From: Agromyces sp. ISL-38
Lineage (GTDB): Bacteria > Actinomycetota > Actinomycetes > Actinomycetales > Microbacteriaceae
NCBI RefSeq assembly: GCF_018613935.1
Contig: NZ_JAGGPF010000007.1
Span: 47,678-111,677 of the forward strand
Length of the DNA stretch: 64,000 bases
Direction of reading: 5' to 3'
Shown piece after piece: positions 25,878 through 35,849 of this stretch. The notes below the pieces were generated by a model that did no database searches, had not been told where the DNA came from, and worked only from the letters and a program-made list of their open reading frames with translations. A program made the translations under genes and the position numbers. Position 1 is the stretch's first letter. Each line of letters opens with the position of its first letter.

Positions 25878-27578
25878 ATGGGCTTCATCGACGTCAACGG
25901 CGTCTCGTTCTCGCTGCCCGACGGCAGGCCGTTGCTCGCCGACCTCGCATTCCGGGTGACGGATGCCGCGACGACGGCGCTCATCGGCGCGAACGGCGCC
26001 GGCAAGTCGACCCTCTTGCGCATCATCCGCGGCGACCTTCGCCCCGACGAGGGCAGCGTGCAGGTCGACGGGGGACTCGGCGTGATGGACCAGTTCGTGG
26101 GCACCGGCCGCACCGTCGAAGGGGCCGCCGAGACGGTCGCCGGGCTGCTCGTGTCCGTCGCGCCGACCCGCATCAGGGCCGCGGCGATCGAGCTCGAGGC
26201 ATCCGAGGACGCCCTCATCGAACGCGACGACACGGCGGCGCAGATGCGCTACGCGACGGCGCTCGCCGAGTACGCCGAGGCCGGCGGCTACGAGCAGGAG
26301 GTCGTGTGGGACCACTGCACGAGCGCAGCGCTCGGCATTCCCTTCGAACGCGCGAAGTGGCGTGAGCTCGCCACGCTCTCGGGCGGCGAGCAGAAGCGGC
26401 TCGCGCTCGAGGCGCTCTTCCGCGGGCCCGAGCAGGTGCTGCTCCTCGACGAGCCCGACAACTCACTCGACGTGCCCGGCAAGCGCTGGCTCGAGGCGCA
26501 GCTTCGGGCGACGCCGAAGACGGTGCTGCTCGTCTCGCACGACCGCGAGCTGCTCGCGCGCGCTGCCGACCGCATCGTGACGCTCGAGCTCGGCGCCGCC
26601 GGCAACACCGCCTGGGTGCACGGCGGGAGCTTCGAGGGATACCACCGTGCGCGCGACGAGCGCTTCGAGCGGCTCGACGAGTTGCGGCGGCGCTGGGATG
26701 AACAGCACGCCGCCCTGAGAACGCTCGTGGCGACCCTCAAGGTGAAGGCCACCTACAACGACGGCATGGCGTCGCGCTACCAGGCGGCCGTCACGCGACT
26801 GCGGAAGTTCGAGGAGGCTGGGCCGCCCGAGGAGCGCCCGCCGTCGCAGAACGTGGCGATGCGGCTGCGCGGGGCGCGCACCGGCAAGCGCTCGGTTGTG
26901 TGCGAGCAACTCGAGCTCACGGGCCTCATGAAGCCGTTCGACCTCGAGGTCTGGTATGGAGACCGGGTCGCGGTGCTCGGCTCGAACGGCTCGGGCAAGT
27001 CGCACTTCCTCCGGTTGCTCGCCGGCGGCGGCACCGAGCCCGATCGCACGCTCGGGCACGTCACGACGGTCGGCGAGGCTCTGGCCCGGATTCCGCACGC
27101 CGGGCGCGCGGTGCTCGGCGCGCGAGTCGTGCCGGGGTGGTTCGCGCAGAACCACGTGCACCCCGAGTTCCGCGGCCGCACCCTGCTCGACATCCTGCAC
27201 CGCGGCGACGCGAACCGCGACGGCATGGCGCGGGAGGCGGCGAGTTCGGCCCTCGATCGCTATGGGCTCGCGGCATCCGCGCAGCAGAGCTTCGACTCGC
27301 TCTCGGGCGGCCAGCAGGCGCGCCTGCAGATCCTGCTGCTCGAGCTGTCGGGGGCGACGCTGCTGCTGCTCGACGAGCCCACCGACAACCTCGACCTCGT
27401 CTCGGCGGAGGCACTCGAAGACGCGCTCTCGCGATTCGACGGCACGGTGCTCGCGGTGACGCACGACCGCTGGTTCACGCGCAGCTTCGACCGGTTCGTG
27501 GTGTTCGGTGCCGACGGCGAAGTCGTCGAGTCGGATGCCCCGGTGTGGAACGAGGGGCGCGTGGTGCGCGCTCGCTGA
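25878..27578 (+). CDS. ABC-F family ATPase (translation factor or antibiotic-protection type)
   Basis: Soluble protein with two ABC domains and no membrane segment. ABC-F proteins bind the ribosomal E-site and either tune translation or displace antibiotics. 566 residues. Domain 1: GANGAGKSTLL (Walker A), LSGGEQKRLALEAL, LLLDEPDNSLD. The linker (~255-310) contains the charged helices DERFERLDELRRRWDEQH and the interdomain loop, which is shorter than in many resistance factors. Domain 2: GSNGSGKSHFL with His where Thr or Ser is usual after the P-loop Ser, LSGGQQARLQILLLEL, LLLLDEPTDNLDL. Its stop codon coincides with a dispersed repeat also found after guaB. Confidence 0.9.
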   Translation: MGFIDVNGVSFSLPDGRPLLADLAFRVTDAATTALIGANGAGKSTLLRIIRGDLRPDEGSVQVDGGLGVMDQFVGTGRTVEGAAETVAGLLVSVAPTRIRAAAIELEASEDALIERDDTAAQMRYATALAEYAEAGGYEQEVVWDHCTSAALGIPFERAKWRELATLSGGEQKRLALEALFRGPEQVLLLDEPDNSLDVPGKRWLEAQLRATPKTVLLVSHDRELLARAADRIVTLELGAAGNTAWVHGGSFEGYHRARDERFERLDELRRRWDEQHAALRTLVATLKVKATYNDGMASRYQAAVTRLRKFEEAGPPEERPPSQNVAMRLRGARTGKRSVVCEQLELTGLMKPFDLEVWYGDRVAVLGSNGSGKSHFLRLLAGGGTEPDRTLGHVTTVGEALARIPHAGRAVLGARVVPGWFAQNHVHPEFRGRTLLDILHRGDANRDGMAREAASSALDRYGLAASAQQSFDSLSGGQQARLQILLLELSGATLLLLDEPTDNLDLVSAEALEDALSRFDGTVLAVTHDRWFTRSFDRFVVFGADGEVVESDAPVWNEGRVVRAR

Positions 27579-27695
27579 CGCTCAGCACGGCGCAGCGGAG
27601 CTGCGACGGGCTTCCGTCAGGAAGGCGGCAGCAGGAGCGATCGCGACGCGAAGCGGTGCGAAGCGTGCCGCGCCGACCTCGAAGCGTAAGACGAG
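27573..27695. repeat. Dispersed intergenic repeat, copy B
   Basis: Begins at the last sense codon and stop (cgctga) of the ABC-F gene and runs through most of the gap before guaB3; partner of the copy at 24346. Shared blocks are cgcttccgtca/gggcttccgtca, aggcggcag and gaagcgtgccgcg. Confidence 0.75.
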
Positions 27696-27713
27696 GCCAT
27701 CACGTCAGTTCGC

Positions 27714-27719
27714 TAGGGT
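27714..27719 (+). promoter_or_regulatory. -10 box (TAGGGT) of a leaderless guaB3 transcript
   Basis: TAGGGT, 6 bases, then the GTG start at 27726; no Shine-Dalgarno. Confidence 0.6.
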
Positions 27720-27725
27720 TGACTC

Positions 27726-28850
27726 GTGACCCAGGAGATCGAGATCGGCCGCTCGAAGCGGGGCCGTCGTGTCTATGCCTTCGACGACATCGCGATCGTT
27801 CCGAGCCGCCGCACGCGCGACCCCGAAGACGTCTCGACCACGTGGTCGATCGACGCCTACCAGTTCGACATCCCGTTCCTCGCGGCCCCGATGGACTCCG
27901 TCGTGTCGCCGCGCACGGCGATCATGATGGGCCAGCTCGGCGGACTCGGCGTGCTCGATCTCGAGGGCCTGTGGACCCGGTACGACGACGCCGAGTCGGT
28001 GCTCGCCGAGATTCGGCGGCTGCCCGCCGACACGGCGACGACGCGCATGCAGGAGCTCTACTCCGCACCGATCAGGCCCGAGCTCGTCACCGAGCGCCTC
28101 GCCGAGATCCGCGCGGCCGGCGTCACCGTCGCGGGCGCGCTCTCACCGCAGCGCACGCAGGAGCTGTACGAGACCGTCGTCGCCGCAGGCGTCGACCTCT
28201 TCGTGATCCGCGGCACCACGGTCTCGGCCGAGCACGTCTCGAGGAACCAGGAGCCGCTGAACCTCAAGAAGTTCATCTACGAGCTCGACGTGCCCGTCAT
28301 CGTCGGTGGCGCGGGCACCTACACGGCCGCGCTGCACCTCATGCGCACGGGCGCAGCGGGCGTGCTCGTCGGCTTCGGCGGAGGAGCGGCGTCGACGACG
28401 CGTGCGACGCTCGGCATCCACGCCCCGATGGCCACCGCGGTGGCGGATGTCGCCGGCGCTCGCCGCGACTACCTCGACGAGTCGGGCGGGCGCTACGTGC
28501 ACGTCATCGCCGACGGCGGCGTCGGCAAGTCGGGCGACATCGTGAAGGCGATCGCGTGCGGCGCCGACGCCGTCATGCTCGGCGCGGCACTCGCACGGGC
28601 GACGGATGCTCCGGGCGCCGGGTTCCACTGGGGCGCTGAGGCGCACCACGCGAAGCTGCCCCGCGGCCAGCGGGTCGAGGTCGGCCAGGTGGCGCCGCTC
28701 GAGGAGATCCTCTACGGCCCAGCGCCGGCCGCCGACGGCACGGCCAACCTCATCGGGGCGCTCAAGCGTTCGATGGCCACCACGGGGTATTCCGACCTCA
28801 AGGAGTTCCAGCGCGTCGAGGTCGTCGTCGCGCCGTACCGCCTCGCCTGA
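27726..28850 (+). CDS. guaB3: GuaB3 family IMP dehydrogenase-related protein
   Basis: Paralogue of IMP dehydrogenase conserved in actinobacteria and cyanobacteria. 374 residues: a TIM barrel without the CBS pair. It has the N-terminal RGRRVYAFDDIAIVPSRRTRDP, FLAAPMDSVVSP, VIRGTTVSAEHVSRN, VGGAGTYTAALHLMRTGAAGVLVGFGG and HVIADGGVGKSGDIVKAIACGADAVMLG. Where GuaB has the catalytic cysteine loop, this protein reads GGGAASTTRATLGIHAPMA, with no Cys, so standard IMPDH chemistry through a thioimidate is unlikely (inference). GTG start 6 bases after a TAGGGT box. A short GC-rich hairpin follows the stop. Confidence 0.9.
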   Translation: MTQEIEIGRSKRGRRVYAFDDIAIVPSRRTRDPEDVSTTWSIDAYQFDIPFLAAPMDSVVSPRTAIMMGQLGGLGVLDLEGLWTRYDDAESVLAEIRRLPADTATTRMQELYSAPIRPELVTERLAEIRAAGVTVAGALSPQRTQELYETVVAAGVDLFVIRGTTVSAEHVSRNQEPLNLKKFIYELDVPVIVGGAGTYTAALHLMRTGAAGVLVGFGGGAASTTRATLGIHAPMATAVADVAGARRDYLDESGGRYVHVIADGGVGKSGDIVKAIACGADAVMLGAALARATDAPGAGFHWGAEAHHAKLPRGQRVEVGQVAPLEEILYGPAPAADGTANLIGALKRSMATTGYSDLKEFQRVEVVVAPYRLA

Positions 28851-28874
28851 CCCCGCGCGTTCCATGGCGCGGGG
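28851..28874 (+). terminator. Possible terminator after guaB3
   Basis: Perfect 8-bp G/C stem (28851-28858 with 28867-28874) with an 8-base loop directly after the stop codon. There is no T run, so termination is not certain. A TAGCGT -10 candidate for glpD follows at 28888. Confidence 0.5.
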
Positions 28875-28945
28875 CCGACCCCTCGGGTAGCGTGGAACGC
28901 GAGCGCGGCCGTGCAAGCGCCCGGCCGTGAGGATGGGGAGCGACG

Positions 28946-30676
28946 ATGGCGAGAGTCAATTCGGTGACGCGTTCGACGAAGCTCGGACCCGAGGAGCGAG
29001 ACGCGGCGATCGCGCGGCTGAAGGAGAAGGAGCTCGACATCCTCGTCGTCGGCGGCGGCATCGTCGGCACGGGCAGCGCCCTCGACGCCGTGACGCGGGG
29101 TCTCAGCGTCGGCCTGCTCGAGGCCCGTGACTGGGCGTCGGGCACCTCGAGTCGTTCATCGAAGCTCGTGCACGGCGGCATCCGGTACCTCGAACAGCTC
29201 GACTTCCGGCTCGTGCGCGAGGCGCTCATCGAGCGTGGCCTCCTGCTGCAGCGCATCGCGCCGCACCTCGTGAAGCCCGTGCGGTTCCTCTACCCGCTGA
29301 AGACGCGGTTCATCGAGCGTGTCTACGTGGGCGCCGGCATGCTGCTGTACGACCTCTTCAGCTACACGGGCGGTCGCCCGCCCGGTGTGCCGCACCACCG
29401 CCACCTCTCGAAGCGCCAAGTGATGAAGGCGATTCCGTCGCTCGCTCCGAACGTGCTCATCGGGGGGATCACCTATTACGACGGGCAGGTCGACGACGCG
29501 CGGTATGTCGCCTCCCTGGCCCGCACCGCGTCGTTCTACGGCGCGCACGTCGCGAGCCGCGTGAAGGTCGAGGGCTTCATCAAGGTCGGCGAGCGGGTGG
29601 TGGGCGTGAAGGCGCACGACCTGCAGACCGACGAACGTTTCGAGGTTCGCGCCAAGCAGGTCGTGAACGCCACCGGGGTGTGGACGGATGACACGCAACG
29701 CATGGTCGGCGAACGCGGCACGTTCCACGTGCGGGCCTCGAAGGGCATCCACCTCGTCGTGCCCCGCGACCGGTTCCAGTCGACGATGGGCCTCCTCCTC
29801 CGCACCGAGAAGAGCGTGCTCTTCGTCATCCCGTGGGGTCGGCACTGGCTCATCGGCACGACCGACACCGACTGGAACCTCGACAAGGCGCACCCTGCCG
29901 CGACGGCGGCCGACATCGACTACCTGCTCGAGCACGTGAACGCGGTGCTCGGCGTGCCGCTCACGCGCGAAGACGTCGAGGGTGTGTACGCGGGACTCCG
30001 GCCGCTGCTCGCGGGTGAGAGCGAGCAGACCTCCAAGCTCTCGCGCGAACACGTCGTGGCGCACACGGTGCCGGGCCTCGTCGTCGTCGCCGGCGGCAAG
30101 TGGACCACCTACCGGGTGATGGCCAAAGACGCGATCGATGCGGCCGCCGACGCCCTCGACGGCAAGGTTCCCGCGTCCACGACGCAGGACATCCCGTTGC
30201 TCGGCGCCGAGGGCTACCAGGCCGCGTGGAACAAGCGCGGCAAGATCGCACGTGCGTTCGGCGTGCACAAGGTGCGCATCGAGCACCTGCTCAATCGCTA
30301 CGGCACGATGACCGACGAACTGCTCGACATCATCAGGTCGGATGCCTCGCTCGGCGAGCCCCTGCCCGGTGCCGACGACTACCTCGAGGCCGAGGTCGTC
30401 TATGCGGCTTCGCACGAGGGGGCGCTGCATCTCGACGACGTGCTCGCGCGCCGCACCCGCATCTCGATCGAGGCGTGGGACCGCGGCGTCTCCGCGGCGC
30501 CGGTCGCGGCGAGGCTCATGGCCGGCGTGCTCGGCTGGGATGCCGCGCGGGAGGCGCTCGAGGTCGAGCGCTACCTCGAACGGGTGGCCGCCGAGCGTGC
30601 GTCGCAACTGCAGCCCGACGACGAGTCGGCCGACCGCGTGCGGCTCGAGGCTCCCGACATCGTGAAGGTGGACTGA
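28946..30676 (+). CDS. glpD: Aerobic glycerol-3-phosphate dehydrogenase
   Basis: FAD enzyme oxidising glycerol-3-phosphate to dihydroxyacetone phosphate and feeding electrons to quinones at the inner membrane surface. 576 residues. The FAD-binding motif DILVVGGGIVGTGSALDAV starts at ~31, followed by the GlpD hallmarks SSRSSKLVHGGIRYLEQLDF and VNATGVWTDDTQ, IPWGRHWLIGTTDTDWN and the C-terminal FAD motif VVAGGKWTTYRVMAKDAID. The DAO C-terminal helical domain ends the protein. GGGGAG precedes the ATG. It is isolated here from glpF and glpK. A glycerophosphodiester phosphodiesterase, which makes its substrate, is at 37828. Confidence 0.96.
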   Translation: MARVNSVTRSTKLGPEERDAAIARLKEKELDILVVGGGIVGTGSALDAVTRGLSVGLLEARDWASGTSSRSSKLVHGGIRYLEQLDFRLVREALIERGLLLQRIAPHLVKPVRFLYPLKTRFIERVYVGAGMLLYDLFSYTGGRPPGVPHHRHLSKRQVMKAIPSLAPNVLIGGITYYDGQVDDARYVASLARTASFYGAHVASRVKVEGFIKVGERVVGVKAHDLQTDERFEVRAKQVVNATGVWTDDTQRMVGERGTFHVRASKGIHLVVPRDRFQSTMGLLLRTEKSVLFVIPWGRHWLIGTTDTDWNLDKAHPAATAADIDYLLEHVNAVLGVPLTREDVEGVYAGLRPLLAGESEQTSKLSREHVVAHTVPGLVVVAGGKWTTYRVMAKDAIDAAADALDGKVPASTTQDIPLLGAEGYQAAWNKRGKIARAFGVHKVRIEHLLNRYGTMTDELLDIIRSDASLGEPLPGADDYLEAEVVYAASHEGALHLDDVLARRTRISIEAWDRGVSAAPVAARLMAGVLGWDAAREALEVERYLERVAAERASQLQPDDESADRVRLEAPDIVKVD

Positions 30677-30727
30677 GGCGCGCGGATAGACTTGGGGCGA
30701 CGCACTCGAGACCGAGGAGTCCGCGCC

Positions 30728-31234
30728 ATGGTTGATGTCCGCCGGATCACCCTTCCCGGGGTGGGTGTACTGCACTCCTTCACGAGTGCCGACGGCGTCG
30801 AACTCGCCGTCGTCGCGCACCGCACCGGCTCGAGCGATCTCGTCACGAGGCCGCCGGGTGCCGACGACGACGCGACGGCGTCGACGATCCGGCTGCGCGA
30901 AGACGAAGCGCACACCCTCGCCGAGCTGCTCGGCGGCACGCGCATCGTGGAGTCGATCACCGAGCTCGACGAGCTGCCGGGCGTGCCGATCGACTGGGTG
31001 AGCATCGACGCCGATGACGCGATCGCCGGCCGCGAGCTCGGCGAGGTGCCCGAGACCTCCGGCGTCGCCATCGTCGCGGTCGTGCGCGACGATCACGCAT
31101 ACCCCTCACCTGCGCGCGACTTCGTCGTGCACGCGGGTGACACCATCGTCGCGGTCGGCCCGCATGAGGGCATCGCCACGGTGTTCCGCGCGGTGCACCA
31201 GGGCGTGGGGCTCGCCGGGAGGCACGGCGCCTGA
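30728..31234 (+). CDS. Cation:proton antiporter regulatory subunit (TrkA-C domain), orphan
   Basis: 168 residues from ATG 30728. The N-terminal half (VDVRRITLPGVGVLHSFTSADG..LAVVAHRTG) and the C-terminal RCK/TrkA-C-like half (AIVAVVRDDHAYPSPARDFVVHAGDTIVAVGPHEGI) match regulatory subunits of the KhtT/CPA2 antiporter type, which bind ligands and gate a membrane partner. Normally the antiporter gene follows immediately; here SURF1 follows with a 1-base overlap and no antiporter gene lies nearby, so the partner is unlinked or lost. No membrane segment is seen. The ligand is unknown. Confidence 0.78.
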   Translation: MVDVRRITLPGVGVLHSFTSADGVELAVVAHRTGSSDLVTRPPGADDDATASTIRLREDEAHTLAELLGGTRIVESITELDELPGVPIDWVSIDADDAIAGRELGEVPETSGVAIVAVVRDDHAYPSPARDFVVHAGDTIVAVGPHEGIATVFRAVHQGVGLAGRHGA

Positions 31235-32031
31235 TGCTCCGGATGATGATGCGCCCCAGGTGGGTGCTCGCGCTCCTGCTCGCCCTCGGCATCGCCGCCG
31301 GCTTCGCGCTGCTCGGCCAATGGCAGCTCCAACGCGCCGTCGAGTCATCCGTCGTCGTCGAGCGGCCAACCGAAGAGGTTCGCCCGTTCGCCGACGTGGC
31401 CCGGCCCGACGTGCCGACGACGCAGGCGGCGACGGCGCAGATGGTCGAGGTCACGGGCGTCGTGGTGCCCGGCGACACGGTCATCGTCGAGGGCCGACTC
31501 AACGACGGCGTCGCCGGCTTCTGGCCGGTGGCCCACCTTGAGGTGACGGATGCCGCAGCCGGAGGCCTCCCCGTGGCGCTCGGCTGGGCCGCCGACGAGA
31601 AGACCGCCCGGGCCGCCGCCGACCGTTTCGAAGCTGCCGCAGGCGCGGAGATCACCATCACGGGCCGGTTCCTGCCGAGCGAGGCGCCCGTCGTGCCGCC
31701 CCAAGACGGCGACCCCTTCGCGATGACGACCGTCGCGGTCGCCCAGCTCGTGAACGTCTGGGCCGATTACGACAACCGGCCCGTGTACTTCGGCTACGTC
31801 ACCGCGGCCGATCCCGCCGCCGGGCTGGAGGCGATCGTCTCTCCGCCGCCCGAGCTGGCCGTGGAGTTCAACTGGCTGAACATCTTCTACGCCGTCGAGT
31901 GGGTGGTGTTCGCCGGGTTCGCGGTGTTCCTCTGGTACCGCCTGGTGCGCGACGCCGTGGAGCGGGAACGCGATGAGGCGGTCGTGGCGGCCGATCGCGC
32001 GTCAGAGCAAGCCGGGACGCCGGCCGGCTGA
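31234..32031 (+). CDS. SURF1 family cytochrome oxidase assembly protein
   Basis: SURF1 proteins (SURF1/Shy1) aid heme a insertion into cytochrome aa3 oxidase. 265 residues, two membrane helices: one near residues 9-28 followed by the family motif LGQWQLQRA, and one near 215-238 preceded by NWLNIFYAVEW. The extracytoplasmic domain between them contains VEGRLNDGVAGFWPV and the late NRPVYFGYV. The ATG overlaps the preceding stop (TGATG). Many Microbacteriaceae have SURF1 upstream of DUF3817 and guaA, as here. Confidence 0.92.
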   Translation: MLRMMMRPRWVLALLLALGIAAGFALLGQWQLQRAVESSVVVERPTEEVRPFADVARPDVPTTQAATAQMVEVTGVVVPGDTVIVEGRLNDGVAGFWPVAHLEVTDAAAGGLPVALGWAADEKTARAAADRFEAAAGAEITITGRFLPSEAPVVPPQDGDPFAMTTVAVAQLVNVWADYDNRPVYFGYVTAADPAAGLEAIVSPPPELAVEFNWLNIFYAVEWVVFAGFAVFLWYRLVRDAVERERDEAVVAADRASEQAGTPAG

Positions 32032-32080
32032 CCGGGTTCCGCTCGCGGCGAACTCGGGGCGCGCGCCGCCTCGTGAGGGT

Positions 32081-32086
32081 CATGAT
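32081..32086 (+). promoter_or_regulatory. -10 box (CATGAT) of the HtrA-like gene
   Basis: CATGAT, 6 bases, then GTG 32093, matching the leaderless spacing seen elsewhere. Confidence 0.5.
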
Positions 32087-32092
32087 TCCCTT

Positions 32093-33022
32093 GTGACCAT
32101 CGAAGATCCGCTCGACGCCTATTCGGCCGTCGTCACCGCGGTTGCGAGTTCGGTGCTGCCGAGCGTCGCGAGCCTCGCGGTCCGCTCTGCTCGCGGCGAA
32201 GGCGCCGGGAGTGCGAGCGTCATCAGCGCCGACGGCGTGCTGCTCACGAGCGCACATGTCGTGGTGGGGGCGAGGTCGGCACAAGCGACGTTCGGCGACG
32301 GCACGTCCGTCACCGTCGACGTCGTCGGCCGCGACGTGCTCTCCGACCTCGCGGTGCTCCGCGCTCGCGGGCAGGTGCCGCCGCCCGTGCCGCTGGGCGA
32401 CGCAGCCGGGCTTCGCGTAGGTCAGCTCGTCGTTGCCGTGGGCAATCCGCTCGGCCTCGCCGGCAGCGTGACGGCCGGCATCGTCTCGAACCTCGGGCGC
32501 TCGCTGCCCACGGCATCGGGTCGGGTGATCGACGAGGTGATCCAGACGGATGCCGCGCTGAATCCCGGCAACTCGGGCGGCGTGCTCGCCGACGGCAACG
32601 GGCACATGGTCGGCGTGAACACCGCGGTCGCCGGCATCGGCGTCGGCCTCGCAGTACCGATCAACCTGGCCACGCGCGGCATCATCGAGACGCTCGTGCG
32701 CACCGGACGCGTGCGAAGGGCCTGGCTCGGCATCGTCGGCATGCAGGTGCAACTCGAACCGTCGCTCGCGGCCCGCATCGGCTCGCCGAAGGGCCTGCAG
32801 GTCGCGGGCGTCGCGACCGACAGTCCGGCCGATCTCGCCGGGGTGCACCGCGGCGACGTCGTCGTCTCGCTCGACGGCCAGAGCATCGTGACGTCGACGT
32901 CGATCCAGAAGCTCATGGTCGAGGACGCCATCGATCGGCAGGTCGAGATGACGCTCTGGCGCAACGGCGCGCTCGTCGACGTGTTCGTCGTGCCCCGCGA
33001 GCTCGTCGACGTGCCGAGGTAG
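32093..33022 (+). CDS. HtrA/DegP-like trypsin-fold serine protease with PDZ domain, apparently cytoplasmic
   Basis: 309 residues from GTG 32093. The trypsin-fold triad is complete: His55 (LTSAHVVVGA), Asp85 (VLSDLAVLR) and Ser161 (NPGNSGGVL), with the family helper VAVGNPLGLAGSVTAGIVS. A PDZ domain follows at ~215-300 (WLGIVGMQV, GLQVAGVATDSPADLAGVHRGDVVVSLDG). Unlike usual HtrA proteins there is no signal peptide or N-terminal membrane anchor. Extending the frame to 31973 adds a basic, non-hydrophobic stretch, so this is not an artefact of start choice. It may act in the cytoplasm or leave by another route (inference). Confidence 0.9.
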   Translation: MTIEDPLDAYSAVVTAVASSVLPSVASLAVRSARGEGAGSASVISADGVLLTSAHVVVGARSAQATFGDGTSVTVDVVGRDVLSDLAVLRARGQVPPPVPLGDAAGLRVGQLVVAVGNPLGLAGSVTAGIVSNLGRSLPTASGRVIDEVIQTDAALNPGNSGGVLADGNGHMVGVNTAVAGIGVGLAVPINLATRGIIETLVRTGRVRRAWLGIVGMQVQLEPSLAARIGSPKGLQVAGVATDSPADLAGVHRGDVVVSLDGQSIVTSTSIQKLMVEDAIDRQVEMTLWRNGALVDVFVVPRELVDVPR

Positions 33023-33043
33023 GCGCGCTCCTCAGGGCGGATA

Positions 33044-33058
33044 CATACAGTGTGTATG
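33044..33058. promoter_or_regulatory. Putative TetR operator 1
   Basis: CATACA-GTG-TGTATG, a perfect 6-3-6 inverted repeat upstream of the TetR gene. The second site is centred 27 bp downstream with the same core TACA-GTG-TGTA. Confidence 0.75.
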
Positions 33059-33070
33059 CATCCTCACCGA

Positions 33071-33085
33071 CGTACAGTGTGTATG
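33071..33085. promoter_or_regulatory. Putative TetR operator 2
   Basis: CGTACA-GTG-TGTATG, the same core with one arm mismatch. It probably overlaps the tetR promoter, about 47 bases before its start codon. Confidence 0.75.
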
Positions 33086-33131
33086 TCAACCGCGGCCGTG
33101 CGGTCGCGCCGGCGCCCAGGATCGGAGCGGG

Positions 33132-33728
33132 ATGCCCACGAAGGCCGAGCAGCGCGAGCGCACTCGCGTCGCGATCCTCGAGATCGCCGCGCGCCGATTC
33201 TCCGAACACGGGTATGTCGGGGTCGCCCTCGAAGACGTCGTCGCCGAGGCCGGCCTCACCCGCGGTGCGCTCTACCATCACTTCGGCAGCAAGTCGGGCC
33301 TGTTCCGTGCCGTGGTGGAGCACGCGCAGCGCGACGTCGCCCAGGCCGTGGAGGTCGCTGCATCCGGAGTCGAAGCCCCGCTCGAATCGTTCCTCGCGGG
33401 TTGCCGCGCGTTCCTCGACGCGAGCCTCGCCCCGCAAGTGCGGCGGATCCTCCTCGTGGACGGCCCGGCCGTGCTCGGCTGGGACGACTGGCGTGAGGGC
33501 GACCTCGACACGAGCGTGCGCCTGCTCGACGAAGGCGTCGCCGAGCTCGCGGAGGCCGGTGTGATCGGCGGGGAGCGCCTCGGCACCGTCGCCACGATGA
33601 TCTCGGGCGCGCTGAACGAAGTGGCGATCGCGAACGCCACGGCCGCGGATGCCGCCGGTGAGATCGACGCCGCGATCGACACCCTCGCGCGCCTGCTCTC
33701 GGGTCTTTCCCCGAACCGCGCACCGTAG
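33132..33728 (+). CDS. TetR/AcrR family transcriptional regulator
   Basis: 198 residues. The N-terminal helix-turn-helix is textbook: [51 protein letters not shown] (residues ~12-62, described as one domain). The C-terminal ligand domain is all-helical; [15 protein letters not shown] and [14 protein letters not shown] are typical of a common actinobacterial TetR subgroup. It is preceded by two inverted repeats that are likely its own operators, so autoregulation is expected. No divergent target gene is adjacent: upstream is the HtrA-like gene on the same strand, and downstream DUF3817 has its own -10 box. Confidence 0.9.
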   Translation: MPTKAEQRERTRVAILEIAARRFSEHGYVGVALEDVVAEAGLTRGALYHHFGSKSGLFRAVVEHAQRDVAQAVEVAASGVEAPLESFLAGCRAFLDASLAPQVRRILLVDGPAVLGWDDWREGDLDTSVRLLDEGVAELAEAGVIGGERLGTVATMISGALNEVAIANATAADAAGEIDAAIDTLARLLSGLSPNRAP

Positions 33729-33731
33729 ACT
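33726..33731 (+). promoter_or_regulatory. -10 box (TAGACT) of DUF3817 and guaA
   Basis: TAGACT, 6 bases, then ATG 33738. The box overlaps the tetR stop codon. guaA is probably read from the same transcript. Confidence 0.6.
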
Positions 33732-33737
33732 GGTCGC

Positions 33738-34198
33738 ATGCCCCTCGAGCCCAAACTCGCCGATCTGCCGCGCATCCGCGGGGCGCTCCGCTTCTACCAG
33801 GTCTCCTCGATCATCACCGGCGTGCTGCTCCTCTCGCTGTGCGCCGAGATGATCATGAAGTACGCGTTCGGCCTCGAGCTGGAGCTCGGCGGCGAGCGGG
33901 GCTTCCTCGCCTTCGTACCGAGCGGCACGGTCACCGCCGTCAACCTCTCGACCGGCATCCTCATCGTGCACGGCTGGTTCTATGTCGTGTACCTCTTCAG
34001 CGACTTCCGGCTCTGGAGCCTCATGCGCTGGCCGTTCGGGCGATTCATCGTCATCGCCCTCGGCGGCGTCATCCCCTTCCTCTCGTTCATCCTCGAGGCA
34101 CGCAACGGCCGCGAGGTGCTCGCCTACCTCGATCGCCGCGAGCGCGAGAGCGCGCAGCCCGCATCCGACGCCACCCCCGACACCGTGGAGGCCCAGCA

Positions 34199-34202
<4 letters not shown>
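33738..34202 (+). CDS. DUF3817 domain membrane protein
   Basis: 154 residues. It has three predicted helices (~22-42, ~65-88 and ~98-118); [24 protein letters not shown] and the conserved [22 protein letters not shown] mark the DUF3817 family of small actinobacterial membrane proteins. The C-terminus is charged and cytoplasmic. Function is unknown, but the gene is persistently located just upstream of guaA, and its stop overlaps the guaA start (GTGA). Confidence 0.85.
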
Positions 34203-35800
<1,598 letters not shown>

Positions 35801-35849
35801 CGCCCGCACGGCGTCGCCGGCGCGAGCCGGCCTGGTGCAGTATGGCGGG

